Below, one piece after another: positions 1 to 10,002 of a stretch of 64,000 bases of DNA. A program made the position numbers and the translations under genes. The DNA is from Macrostomum hystrix (taxonomy: Eukaryota; Platyhelminthes; Macrostomidae): positions 4,495,001 to 4,559,000 of the forward strand of contig CATNEN010000002.1 in NCBI GenBank assembly GCA_950097015.1. Reading direction: 5' to 3'. Numbering within the stretch: position 1 is the first letter of the stretch; every line of letters begins with the position of its first letter. The notes below the pieces were generated by a model. The model was not told where the DNA came from. It saw nothing but the letters and a program-made list of their open reading frames with translations, and searched no databases.

Positions 1-165
1 TCAAATCGATCATTCAGTAAAGCTGGTCATTCAGTAAAATCGGTCATTCAGTAAAGCTGGTCATTCAGTAAAATCTGTCATTCAGTAAAATCTGTCATTC
101 AGTAAAATTAGAATTAAAATTAAAATGAAATCGGTCATTCAGTAAAGCTGGTCATTACCCCAGTC
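1..165. repeat. 17-18 bp minisatellite (GGTCATTCAGTAAA core)
   Basis: Tandem copies of a unit with core ggtcattcagtaaa, continuing off the left edge. It lies in the first intron of the minus-strand gene whose coding exon is at 189-403. The related words ggtcattaccccagtcatg occur at its right margin. Confidence 0.85.
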
Positions 166-188
166 ATGACCATCGCAGTCGAACTCAC

Positions 189-403
189 CAAGCCAGGCGG
201 GAATTCTCGGGTCGCCGTTCGAAAGCCAAACTCCCCGTGTCCTCGGGATCCTCGTGACCCGGCGGTGATTGGTTGTCCAACGGCGTGTAGTCCTCGCCGG
301 AAGGAAAAGTCACGGGCGAGGCGGTCACGGCGATGACTGTCAGGAGAACGCTGACGGCAGCGAAAGGAAGTAGGGCAGCTTGACTGCCTGACATGACTGA
401 CAC
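189..403 (-). CDS. First coding exon of a secreted or type I membrane protein (partial)
   Basis: The exon starts at an ATG at 403 and encodes about 71 residues. Residues 1-30 form a classic signal peptide: a polar start, a hydrophobic core (LLPFAAVSVLLTVIAV) and a likely cleavage site after VTA. The segment after it is acidic and Pro/Asp-rich with a possible N-glycosylation site (NQS), ending ENSRLAW. The exon ends at a strong donor, CTTG|GTGAGT, in phase 2, so the in-frame stop just beyond it is intronic. The rest of the gene lies beyond the left edge. I do not recognise the family. It could equally be a peptide precursor or the ectodomain start of a receptor. Confidence 0.6.
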
Positions 404-465
404 CCTTGAGGCAGAAAGAGTTTCATAATTGTGCTGTTAAATTGTTAAATGTGCTGTTGAGAACT

Positions 466-795
466 CGCTTATTCAGTCACTCCTTTATTCAGTCACTTCC
501 TCGTTCAGCCACTCCTTCGTTCAGTCACTCCTTCATTCAGTCACTCCTTCATTCAGTCACTCCTTCATTCAGTCACTCCTTCATTCAGTCACTACTTTAT
601 TCAGTCACTACTTTATTCAGTCACTACTTTATTCAGTCACTACTTTATTCAGTCACTTCCTCGTTCAGTCAGTATTTCATTCAGTCAGTACTTCATTCAG
701 TCAGTACTTCATTCAGTCACTCCTTTATTCAGTCAGTATTTCATTCAGTCAGTACTTCATTCAGTCACTCCTTTATTCATTCATTCCATTCTCTA
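466..795. repeat. 16-bp minisatellite (ATTCAGTCACTCCTTC)
   Basis: About 20 degenerate copies of a 16-bp unit, with ACTACTTT and AGTACTTC variants. The open frame across it encodes only Ser/His/Phe/Gln repeats and is not treated as coding. Confidence 0.9.
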
Positions 796-1514
796 ATCAC
801 CCTTTTCTGCAGTCACTCTTTCTCTCACTACTTTGTTATAGACAGGAAAATGTTAACATTAAAAGGTAGATTATTCTGTAATTTAAATAAGTAAATCACA
901 TTTGAAAACATTTGAAGCGACTTACAGTTGCAGCTTGAAGACGAAAAATTCCTAAATAATATTATATTACAGACTAATCGGCAGAAGTAATATGAAATTT
1001 GTCAATAAGCAAGCGGGCCCCTAGCCTAGAAAAAAACACCAGAAGATTATAATTTTTTAAATACTGTGAAGCAAAACTAAAGAGAAAGGAGTAGATTAGA
1101 TAAGAAAAAAAGCAGAAAGTACATTTCCGTTGGCTATTCCATGTGCATGCACGGTCAAATTACCAAATGTGCCACCTAATTGAATTTGAATTCAGTTGCG
1201 GCAAAAACAGAAGATCAGATAAGACAATCGAATCTATAGTCTGGGACTTTTTCAGTTTAGACTATCTATGACTGAGAATTTCAATATTTCATTTTTCCGT
1301 TAGCGAGACGATAGTAATAGTGCAAGACATTACTCTTTCAAGTACATTAAAACAAATTAGCTTCCCTGTGAGCGTGTCTTTAGCGATCCAGGCTGAGGCA
1401 TTAGAATCAGATTTAACTTTTCGATTGAAATATCTTGCTTTTGTTCAAATAGACAACAGCAAAAATCAAATAATTTCTTGACCATTTTGAGCTATTTAAG
1501 ATTAAAATTAATTT
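796..1514. other. AT-rich stretch without recognised gene
   Basis: No ORF of note, no RNA gene and no repeat structure that I can recognise. It is probably the 5' flank of the minus-strand gene at 189-403. Confidence 0.5.
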
Positions 1515-1515
1515 T

Positions 1516-1547
<32 letters not shown>

Positions 1548-2172
1548 GGCGTGGTGGTGGTTAGGGCGTCGGACTCACGACTTGAAGGTCGGCGGTTCGA
1601 TTCCCGTCTCCACTTAAACAATTTGTGTCCTTTAATTTAGCAAGACACTTAACTCTGCATTGCTTCAGTTCACCCAGCTGTTAAATGGGTACCAGCATTA
1701 GCTGGGATAATTGAAGGTGGGTGTGGCGTCCCCCCAGTCCATGGACTGAACAGCCGTACGCAGCCTTCAGATGCGCCGCGCAATAGCTGCGGCTGTGCTG
1801 TCGGCTGCACATCTGACCCGATTTGGGCAGGTGTAATCAATTATTATTATTTATTATTATTATTATTAGTTAGTTAGTTAGTTACTTAGTTAGTTAGTTA
1901 GCTAGTTAGTTAGTCAGCTAGTTAGTTACTTAGTTAGTTAGTTAGTTAGTTAGTTAGCTAGTTAGTTAGTTACTTAGTTACTTAGTTACTTAGTTAGTTA
2001 GTTAGTTAGTTAGTTAGATAGTTACTTAGTTACTTACTTAGTTAGTTAGTTAGTTAGTTAGTTACTTAGTTAGTTAGTTAGTCAGTTAGTTAGTTAATTA
2101 GTTTGTTAGTTAGTCAGTTAGTTAGTTAGTTAGTTAGTCAGTTAGTTAGTTAATTAGTTAGTTAGTTAGTTC
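1515..2172. repeat. (TTAG)n microsatellite split by a SINE
   Basis: TTAG tetranucleotide runs at about 1515-1548 and 1866-2172, with occasional ttac, ctag and tcag variants. A SINE sits between them. This is not the TTAGGG telomere repeat. Confidence 0.9.
1547..1865 (+). mobile_element. SINE family 1 (tRNA-derived), full-length copy
   Basis: The head resembles a tRNA gene: an A-box region (gtggttagggcgtc) is followed by a B box, ggttcgattcc, at 1594-1604. The body contains the word tttagcaagacacttaactc, then a region around cccagtccatggactg, and ends in a (TTA)n tail. Other copies or fragments are at about 8540, 19285, 24308, 29400, 35865, 36525, 43930 and 45341. The central part looks like the conserved central domain shared by many metazoan SINEs; that link is from memory. 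It is inserted in (TTAG)n, so its target duplication cannot be seen. Confidence 0.85.
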
Positions 2173-2400
2173 AGACTTTCTGCATTAACAGCTTCCAGTT
2201 TGATGAATTTGAGATCAAATTTCTTGAAACTTGATCTCAAGATGAGTGACGTAAAAACAACAATAAGTATTATAATGTTATAACTTTAATCAGATGTCGA
2301 ATTCTATGCAAAGGGAAGCTGCAATTGTCAATTTATACCATAGAACACTCTTTCCTCAGCTTGAACTCTAAAACAAAGGGCTGCAGCTGCATCTGCTCAG

Positions 2401-2507
2401 TTTATATATAACCTAATCAGCGCGTTTCTTACACAGCGTTTTGTTCACGCTGCCCGCGCTCTTTTAAAAGTGTTTGAGCCATAGACAACTGCGTTTCTTA
2501 CACAGCG
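2401..2507 (+). promoter_or_regulatory. Possible promoter: TATA-like box plus 17-bp direct repeat
   Basis: A TATA-like tttatatata lies at 2401. Two exact copies of gcgtttcttacacagcg lie at 2422-2438 and 2491-2507, 69 bp apart. The block is upstream of the ORF at 2668, so it may be its promoter. No transcript evidence. Confidence 0.35.
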
Positions 2508-2667
2508 AAAAGTCATATAAAACACGAACTACTGAAATACTACAATGCACTAACTCTGAGCAATCAGCCCAGCGATATGCTGCATAGTGAACATCGCTGT
2601 AGTTTCACACAGTAGTTTCATTTTGGCAACTGATTTTTGCATCAACAAACAACCTGGCTACACTGCA

Positions 2668-2960
2668 ATGAATATTTATCAAGCTACTGAGGACCAGCAA
2701 GCCAATAGTCGTGTGAAACCTGCCGCCACCACTAGCAACCCGAAGGACTCTCGCGAAGTGGCGAAACCGGCTGGCTGGCAGCAGCAGCAGCAGCGGCCAA
2801 GACCCTGCCTCGGCTGTCTGATGCGAGCCATTCAAAACAGCCGCCTCGTTAACCCAAGCTGGCTTGCCGCCTTCACCGAGCTTGAAGAAGCCTTCGTCAT
2901 CAAGCAGGTGGCCGATTCGATGGTTAGCGCCAATGCTCCCGCGGAGCCAAACAAAATCTT

Positions 2961-2995
<35 letters not shown>

Positions 2996-3105
2996 CACAG
3001 GTGATTCCTAACGGGACCAAGCCGACCAAATGGATGGCACTGAAGGCTTTGTGCAACATAGCTGAGGAGCTGGGACAATGCAATCACCAGGCGGCTTTGA
3101 TTTAA
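2668..3105 (+). CDS. Unrecognised polyglutamine protein, 145 aa
   Basis: The frame opens at 2587, but the first ATG in frame is at 2668 (MNIYQATEDQQ), which I take as the start. There is a short QQQQQ tract near residue 41 and a run of 11 glutamines, all CAG, near residue 93. Between them is a protein-like block containing PCLGCLMRAIQNSRL and a tryptophan- and helix-rich stretch. The C-terminal segment, KWMALKALCNIAEELG, also looks helical. There is no signal peptide or membrane segment. A TATA-like box and a direct repeat lie upstream. I do not recognise the family. It could be a single-exon gene or the last exon of a longer one. The mixed, non-repetitive composition outside the Q runs favours real coding. 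Confidence 0.5.
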
Positions 3106-3374
3106 TCTTCTCGCCGGGTGCTCTTTTCTGTTAAATCATCGAAGCAAGAAATTTTATTTGACGTCCAATTCAATTGACAACGTTTGATGCCATTGTCGAG
3201 TGGGTACGTTGTCGATTGCTATTGAAATACAAAGATCAGATGGCAGGAAATGTTTTCAAGCTCATGGTTATTCTTTTATTTAGGAACTTTTATCCAATGG
3301 AATCGATTGTATCTAAAATGTGCACTTTTATCTACGAGAAGTACATGTAGACACGCGCAATCCTTATTTGCAGT

Positions 3375-3945
3375 TTCTCTATAAACTGAGCAGATTCTCT
3401 ATGAACTGAGCAGATTCTCTATAAACTGGGCAGATTCTCTATAAACTGAGCAGATTCTCTATAAACTGAGCAGATTCTCTATAACCTAAGCAGATTCTCT
3501 ATAAACTGAGCAGATTCTCTATAACCTAAGCAGATTCTCGATAAACTGAGCAGATTTAAACTGTGCAGATTCTCTATAACCTAAGCAGATTCTCTATAAA
3601 CTGGGCAGATTCTCTATAAACTGAGCAGATTCTCTATAAACTGAGCAGATTCTCTATAAACTGGGCAGATTCTCTATAAACTGAGCAGATTCTCTATAAC
3701 CTAAGCAGATTCTCGATAAACTGAGCAGATTTAAACTGAGCAGATTCTCTATAACCTAAGCAGATTCTCTATAAACTGGGCAGATTCTCTATAAACTGAG
3801 CAGATTCTCTATAAACTGAGCAGATTCTCTATAAACTGAGCAGATTCTCTATAAACTGAGCAGATTCTCTATAACCTAAGCAGATTCTCTATAACCTAAG
3901 CAGATTCTCTATAAACTGAGCAGATTCTCTATAAACTGAGCAGAT
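3375..3945. repeat. 20-bp minisatellite (CAGATTCTCTATAAACTGAG)
   Basis: About 28 units, with variants ending aacctaag or aactgggc. Two shortened units share the form 'cagatttaaactg' (about 3551 and 3729), which points to duplication of a multi-unit block. Confidence 0.92.
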
Positions 3946-4607
3946 TTCCAATAAAACTTTCGACTTGTAGTTAAATAACAGATTGCAAAAAGTCTAACGA
4001 CAATCAAAAGTCAAAGCTCTGAAAAAATCTTAGATAAAGACTGAGAACACAGTAGCCAATCAATATATATTTATATTTTAAAGAAATATTAAAATGACAC
4101 ACCGCATACTACTTACTCACTCGTAAGTAGTATGCAAATTATGACTGCACCAAACTTGTTAATAAAACTCAGATTTTTATCTATTCTACACAAAAAAGTT
4201 ACTATCAAAAGCTTACAAGTTAGTTTATGAACATTAAATATAAATTTATTATTATACATCAATAAATAGAGCAGCATCTATGCAGTGCTAGTTAATGTAG
4301 ACGTTATTTAAACAAATGGCGCAGATGTGTATTTAAAAAAACAGAATCACATAGGAAATCGGCCGATAAATTGCTATAAAGTGGCCACCTTGAGAAAATG
4401 AGCGGTGATGTTTTACCTGAAAGCGAAGCATATTTTACCTACAAAATCATTAGCAATTGAATGACTTGACTTTCACTGAAGCTGTGAGAAACGCATTGCT
4501 AATCGATGATAAAACATGCTCTCATTAGTATTTTAAATCCACACTGACTTAGATTTTTGGCAAAGAGATTGCAAATAAAATAGGTATGCGACTAAAGGAT
4601 AGAATTA
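3946..4607. other. AT-rich stretch without recognised gene
   Basis: No coding frame, repeat or RNA gene recognised. Confidence 0.45.
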
Positions 4608-5350
4608 CTGAATACTAACTTGAAGACTGACAGATAGGCTGACAGATTCGACTGACTGACTGACAGGCTGACAGATTCGACTGACAAACTGACAAATATG
4701 ACTGACTGACAGGCTGACAGATTTGACTGACTAACTGACAGGCTGACAGATTTGACTGACTGACTGACAGGCTGACAGATTTGACTGACTGACTGACAGG
4801 CTGACAGATTTGACTGACTGACTGACAGGCTGACAGATTTGACTGTCTGACTGACAGGCTGACAGATTTGACTGACTAACTGACAGGCTGACAGATTTGA
4901 CTGACTGACTGACAGGCTGACAGATTTGACTGACTGACTGACAGGCTGACAGATTTTACTGACTGACTGACAGATTTGACTGACGGACAGGCTGACAGAT
5001 TTGACTGACGGACAGGCTGACAGATTTGACTGACGGACAGGCTGACAGATTTGACTGACTGACTGACAGGCTGACAAATTCGACTGACAAACTGACAGGC
5101 TGACAGATTTGACTGACTGACTGACAGGCTGACAGATCTGACTGACTGACAGGCTGACAGATTTGACTGACTGACAGGCTGACAGATTTGACTGACTGAA
5201 TGACAGGCTGACAGATTTGACTGACTGACTGACAGGCTGACAAATTCGACTGACAAACTGACGGACTGACAGATTTGACTGACAGACTGACAAATATGAG
5301 TGACTGACAAGCTGACAGATTCGACTGACAGACAGACAGACAGACGGACA
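4608..5350. repeat. Minisatellite built from GACTGACAGGCTGACAGATTT
   Basis: A tandem array of about 24-28 bp units made of tetranucleotide-like gactgact, gacaggct and gacagatt words. Long minus-strand frames cross it only because the units lack stops. They encode monotonous SVSQSNLSACQ repeats and are not counted as genes. Confidence 0.9.
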
Positions 5351-6057
5351 TATTTGACAAAGTTAACAGGTTTGACATACTGAAAAAGCCCATTGCATAA
5401 CTCAGTTTTGTTAAATTAAAAACAATTCAATCAAATCAAAGCAACAAAACCGAGCACAAATATAACTGACCTAGTAAAGTTAGGCAAGCAGTTTTAGTTA
5501 AGCACTGCAATAAAATTGCCAGCTGTGAATAGATAAATATTTTACAGCTGTTAATCAAAAAGCAAATCAACGCTCGTATGACAAAAACTAGACAGTGGGA
5601 TTAAAAATTATAATGTAAACGAAACGGGAAGGAATTCTGAGATTTTTTGCGTTAACAGTTTATCAATAAACAAAATAAATTGACTTAAAGACAGGAAGTT
5701 GAGAGGACTAAAGCGACAAGAAGCTATTTTTTACAATGGACATTATTGGGCACTGATTCAAAAAACTAAACAAACGTTTCAGCGAAATTGAAAAGTGTAA
5801 ATATACTATAAAAAGAAATTAATTTTATTACACAGATTGTATCGTTGAGTTTCCAGACAAGGAAGGAAAATGTGAAAAATAAAATACAAAACAATGTTTT
5901 CGATACATATCGGGCGTCTTTATATATGAAATTTATATTGCCAGAAATTTTTTTTCTATATTCAACTTTAGCCTTTTCGACACATATCGGCAGCGTTAAA
6001 ATAGAAAATAAATAACGAGCAAAAATTTAATCTGATTGTCGGACGATACACATATAT
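5351..6057. other. AT-rich 3' flank of the minus-strand membrane-protein gene
   Basis: No coding frame or recognisable repeat. It lies downstream of the poly(A) signal of the gene ending at 6172. Confidence 0.45.
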
Positions 6058-6063
6058 TTTATT
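6058..6063 (-). terminator. Poly(A) signal AATAAA
   Basis: TTTATT on the plus strand reads AATAAA on the minus strand, about 110 nt downstream of the stop codon at 6172. This is a normal spacing for a 3' end. Confidence 0.5.
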
Positions 6064-6171
6064 AGACTAGAAATAAATACACTACAAAACAGACGCATGA
6101 TAATACTTAGATAAGTAGGCCTGTAATGCACATGTGTAAATTCGCGGAAAAGGTTATTTTTAGCAGCATAA

Positions 6172-6470
6172 TTACAGCACCGGCGAATTCTGATGTACAA
6201 AAGCTTCAACTAGCTCCTCAGACAGCGGCAAGGCCACCGACTGGCCAGGCGGAAGTCGTTCATAATCTGACGAACTGCCGGCGCCATTGCAGATCGATTC
6301 AAACAGCGAGCCCTCGATTGAGCGCTCCATCAGCGGCGTCATCACGGCGTGCCTCGGCGTGACCTGCAGAAGATTGGCTGACCGGGAGTGCGGCACAGAG
6401 GAGCGCACAGCGGGACTGGGACCTGCATGATGCTGATCAACTGCTGCTGATGAGGCGGTTGCTAGGTCCA
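6172..6470 (-). CDS. Exon 6 (last) of the proline-rich membrane protein
   Basis: The acceptor is TTTCAG|TGGACC in phase 1. The exon encodes residues 704-802, ending SPVL, then TAA. It contains the SDYERLPPG motif. Confidence 0.72.
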
Positions 6471-9400
6471 CTGAAATTGAACAGGAGTTTTGTTGTTCCG
6501 ATCAAGTCAGTCACGTGATGCTTAAATGCTGGACCCCAAACCCCAATTTTCTAGTCAGTCACGTGATGCTTAAATGCTGGACCCCAAACCCCAATTTTCC
6601 ATTCAGTCATGTGATGCACAAGTGCTAGACCCCAATCCCCGATTTTCCAGTCAGTCACGTGATGCTTAAATGCTAGACCCCAATCCCCGATTTTCCAGTC
6701 AGTCACGTGATGCTTAAGTGCTGGACCCCAAACCCCAATTTTCTAGTCAGTCACGTGATGCACAAGTGCTGGACCGCAAACCCCAATTTTCTAGTCAGTC
6801 ACGTGATGCTTAAATACTGGACGCTAACCCACAAAGCCAGTCACGTGATGCACAAGTGCTAGACCCTAAACCCCAATTTTTCAGTCAGTCACGTGATGGT
6901 TAAGTGCTGGACGCCAAAAAACCCAAAGCCAGTGCAGCTCAACCAATACAGATGGCAAGTTGATGCTAAACACTATATTAGAGTTGAGCTTTTGAATCGA
7001 ATAATTAATACAATAGACCGAATCACCAGTGGAAAGACCAGGGAGGTATTTCACATAGCCAAATTTTTCGTTTTCTGCATCTCCTAAAATATTAAAAAAC
7101 CAATCGCCGTAAAAATCCAAAGAACACGGGCTAAAATTTTCCGCCCAATCCGATAAAACAACTTCCAGAATAACAATACATCGGCATCGTCTAGATATTC
7201 ATATTGTCGATGCCAGTGACATGTTATAAGCCATTATAAGCAAGCGAACCTTTACAAAGTAAATTTATTAGAAAATTGTGAAAATTCCCAAAGATTGGGG
7301 GCGCCTTGATCCACAGCTGTGTTCAGCTGCTCTATGGTAGTTTGGCCATAGACTATCGACCTGCTGCCTCGGCTCGTCTAGCGATGCGACGTCTTCGTCA
7401 TCTATTTTGTTAGATTTCAGAATGTTTGCAATAAAATAGAAGCACTAAATCGAGCAGTGCTACTGTGAGTAGCGGAGTTCGTAAAAAAATCACTCAGCTA
7501 AAAAGTAGATTCGCTTCTCCCTGATTAGTACTGACCGTCGCTGTCCATATGCCGAAAGTTGTGCATCTCGCTAAGCATGAATGCGTTGGCATACTGCTGC
7601 TGCTGCTGCTGCTGCCTTGCGCTGCCATTGTGATGACAGGCGTTGTACCGGCCCCCAGCGTGGTAGCTGAATCGGCGGCTGCCATCAGCTGCAGACTGAG
7701 CTGCGGCACCGCGGCAGTATGGCGGCGGCAGCAGCCTGATGGTCACCGGAGGTGGCTCCGCTGACGTCGGAGGCGCCGCTGCAGCTGGGGCATGCAGAGA
7801 AGACAGCGAATTGGCGATGGAACCGACAAAACCTGACAACGAGAATGGTAATCAATATATGAGTCTGGAATCGAACTCCCGACCTTAAAGGACCCTACAA
7901 CAAATGAAAACCTATGCTTACCATCAATATTAAACTCTGAATACAAATCAGAATACGAATCAGCCTCAGTAGGTGCAGCAGCAGCAGAAGCTGCAGGTGT
8001 GGGCCCATTGTTTGTTGTTGGTACATCGTTGAAATAGATATCTTCGTAGAGTGAGTCCGACTCCGTTAGGGCAGTTGAAGACTCAGTTGTCAGTGAGGCC
8101 ATATGCAGAGGTCGTTGAGACGAGCTCCGGCTTCCGCCAGCAGCTCGCTGCTGCTGCTGCTGCTGCTGCAGTGCCAGCCGCTCCGATACCGGCATTGGCA
8201 GGGCGTTGCGAGCTCTCAAACTGGCGAGACTCTCGCGCACCGTGACACGCTGATATTCAGCGCTGGCTGCAGCGGCGGCCACAGCGGCGGTGGCAACAGC
8301 AGCGGGACGTTGGTCATGTCCCTCAGACGATGTCGCCAAGGTCGTAGGCCGTGAATGCGAAACGGACGAGTCTGGGATCAGGCGGGTATAAAAATAATTT
8401 TATATCTACTGTTTTACCTTGGTCTTATACCTTTATTATCACTTCTCCTATCTCTACCACCCATTCTACCATCTTTACTATTCTATCTACCCTGCCTACA
8501 ATTCAATCAACGTTTCTATTCAAAATAATAATAATAATAATTGATTACACCTGCCCCAATTAGGCCCGATGGACAGCCGACAGCACAGCCGCACCTATTG
8601 CGCGGCGCATCTAAGGGCTGCGTACAGCTGTTCAGTCCATGGACTGGGGGGCCGCCACACCCACCTTCAATTATCCCAGCTAATGCTGGTACCCATTTAA
8701 CAGCTGGGTGAACTGAAGCAATGCAGAGTTAAGTGTCTTGCTAAAGGACACAAATTGTTCCAGTGGAGTCGGGAATCGAACCGCCGACCTTCAAGTCGTG
8801 AGTCCGACGCCCTAACCACAAGGCTAAAACCTCTACAAGGCTACCTGTCTACCTACCATGACTACCTTCTATTATCTACCGTGTCTACCATTATATCTAC
8901 CCTCTCTACAATTCTCTCTCCCCTTAAATATGTTTCAAAGACTGCTTAAGAAGCAATAACAATAAAGAATGTTTTGCACATTAACAAATCAATAGTTTAT
9001 CAGCATTGAGTAAGCATATGTGAGTAAGCATAATTCTGCTTTGGCAATCCCAACACAGCGCGCGGGGACACTGTGTGAAAGTTGGTTGGTTGAAGCAAGC
9101 AAAAAATTTCAATTCATTTTGAAGTGCCTTGCTTCTCTCAGCCTTTCGCCTCTGTAATTCTACGCTTTGAGCTAATGAAATATTCAAGCTTGCTAAAAAT
9201 CATACAGCTAGTTTATCTCTCATCTCTCAACTGTCACACCATTTAATGTCTCATCTCTCACCTGTCTCATCTCTCTACTAACCTTATCTCATCTAATTTC
9301 CTCTCTAATTTTAACTGTGTTTTATCTCTCACCTGTCTCATCTCTCACCTGTCTCATCTCTCACCTGTCTCATCTATCACCTGTCTCATCTCTCACCTGT

Positions 9401-9969
9401 CTCATCTCTCACCTGTCTCATCTCTCACCTGTTTCATCTCTTACCTGTCTCATCTCTCACCTGTCTCATCTCTCTAATGTCTCATCTCTCTAATGTCTCA
9501 TCTCTCTAATGTCTCATCTCTCTAATGTCTCATCTCTCTAATGTCTCATCTCTCACCTGTCTCATCTCTCTAATGTCTCATCTCTCACCTGTCTCATCTC
9601 TCTAATGTCTCATATGAACCGTGTCTCAACTCTCTACAGTCTTATACCTTTATGGCTTCGGCGAATATGAATTAGCTGCACTTCAGTTGGCAGAGCTCAG
9701 GCTTTTCGACCAGACGGCTTACAGGAAATACATAACTATAAGGCGCTGGGCACACAAATACGAAGATTTATAGTCGATGCATACCTGACTGCGGTCCATC
9801 ATCGATAGCTTTTTTATAATAGAAAACTCGGTACCTAAGTGCGTATGGAAACTATAACTAACCATTGCAGACAGCCAGTTTGAACTCCAACATGTATCTA
9901 TACACTGCATAGCCCGTGTTTGCAGTGGCTTGTCTAGCTTCCAAGAAACATCCAGACTTCATCAGTTCC

Positions 9970-10002
<33 letters not shown>

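Noticed and set aside
1515-2172. Interstitial telomere repeat
   Set aside because: The unit is TTAG, not TTAGGG, and shows no telomeric context.
3375-3945. CRISPR-like regular repeats (here and in the other arrays)
   Set aside because: Units are directly adjacent with no unique spacers, and the DNA is eukaryotic.
4592-5393. Minus-strand frames of 144-233 residues (SVSQSNLSACQ repeats)
   Set aside because: They are a by-product of a tandem array; three overlapping frames cover the same DNA and no conserved domain is present.
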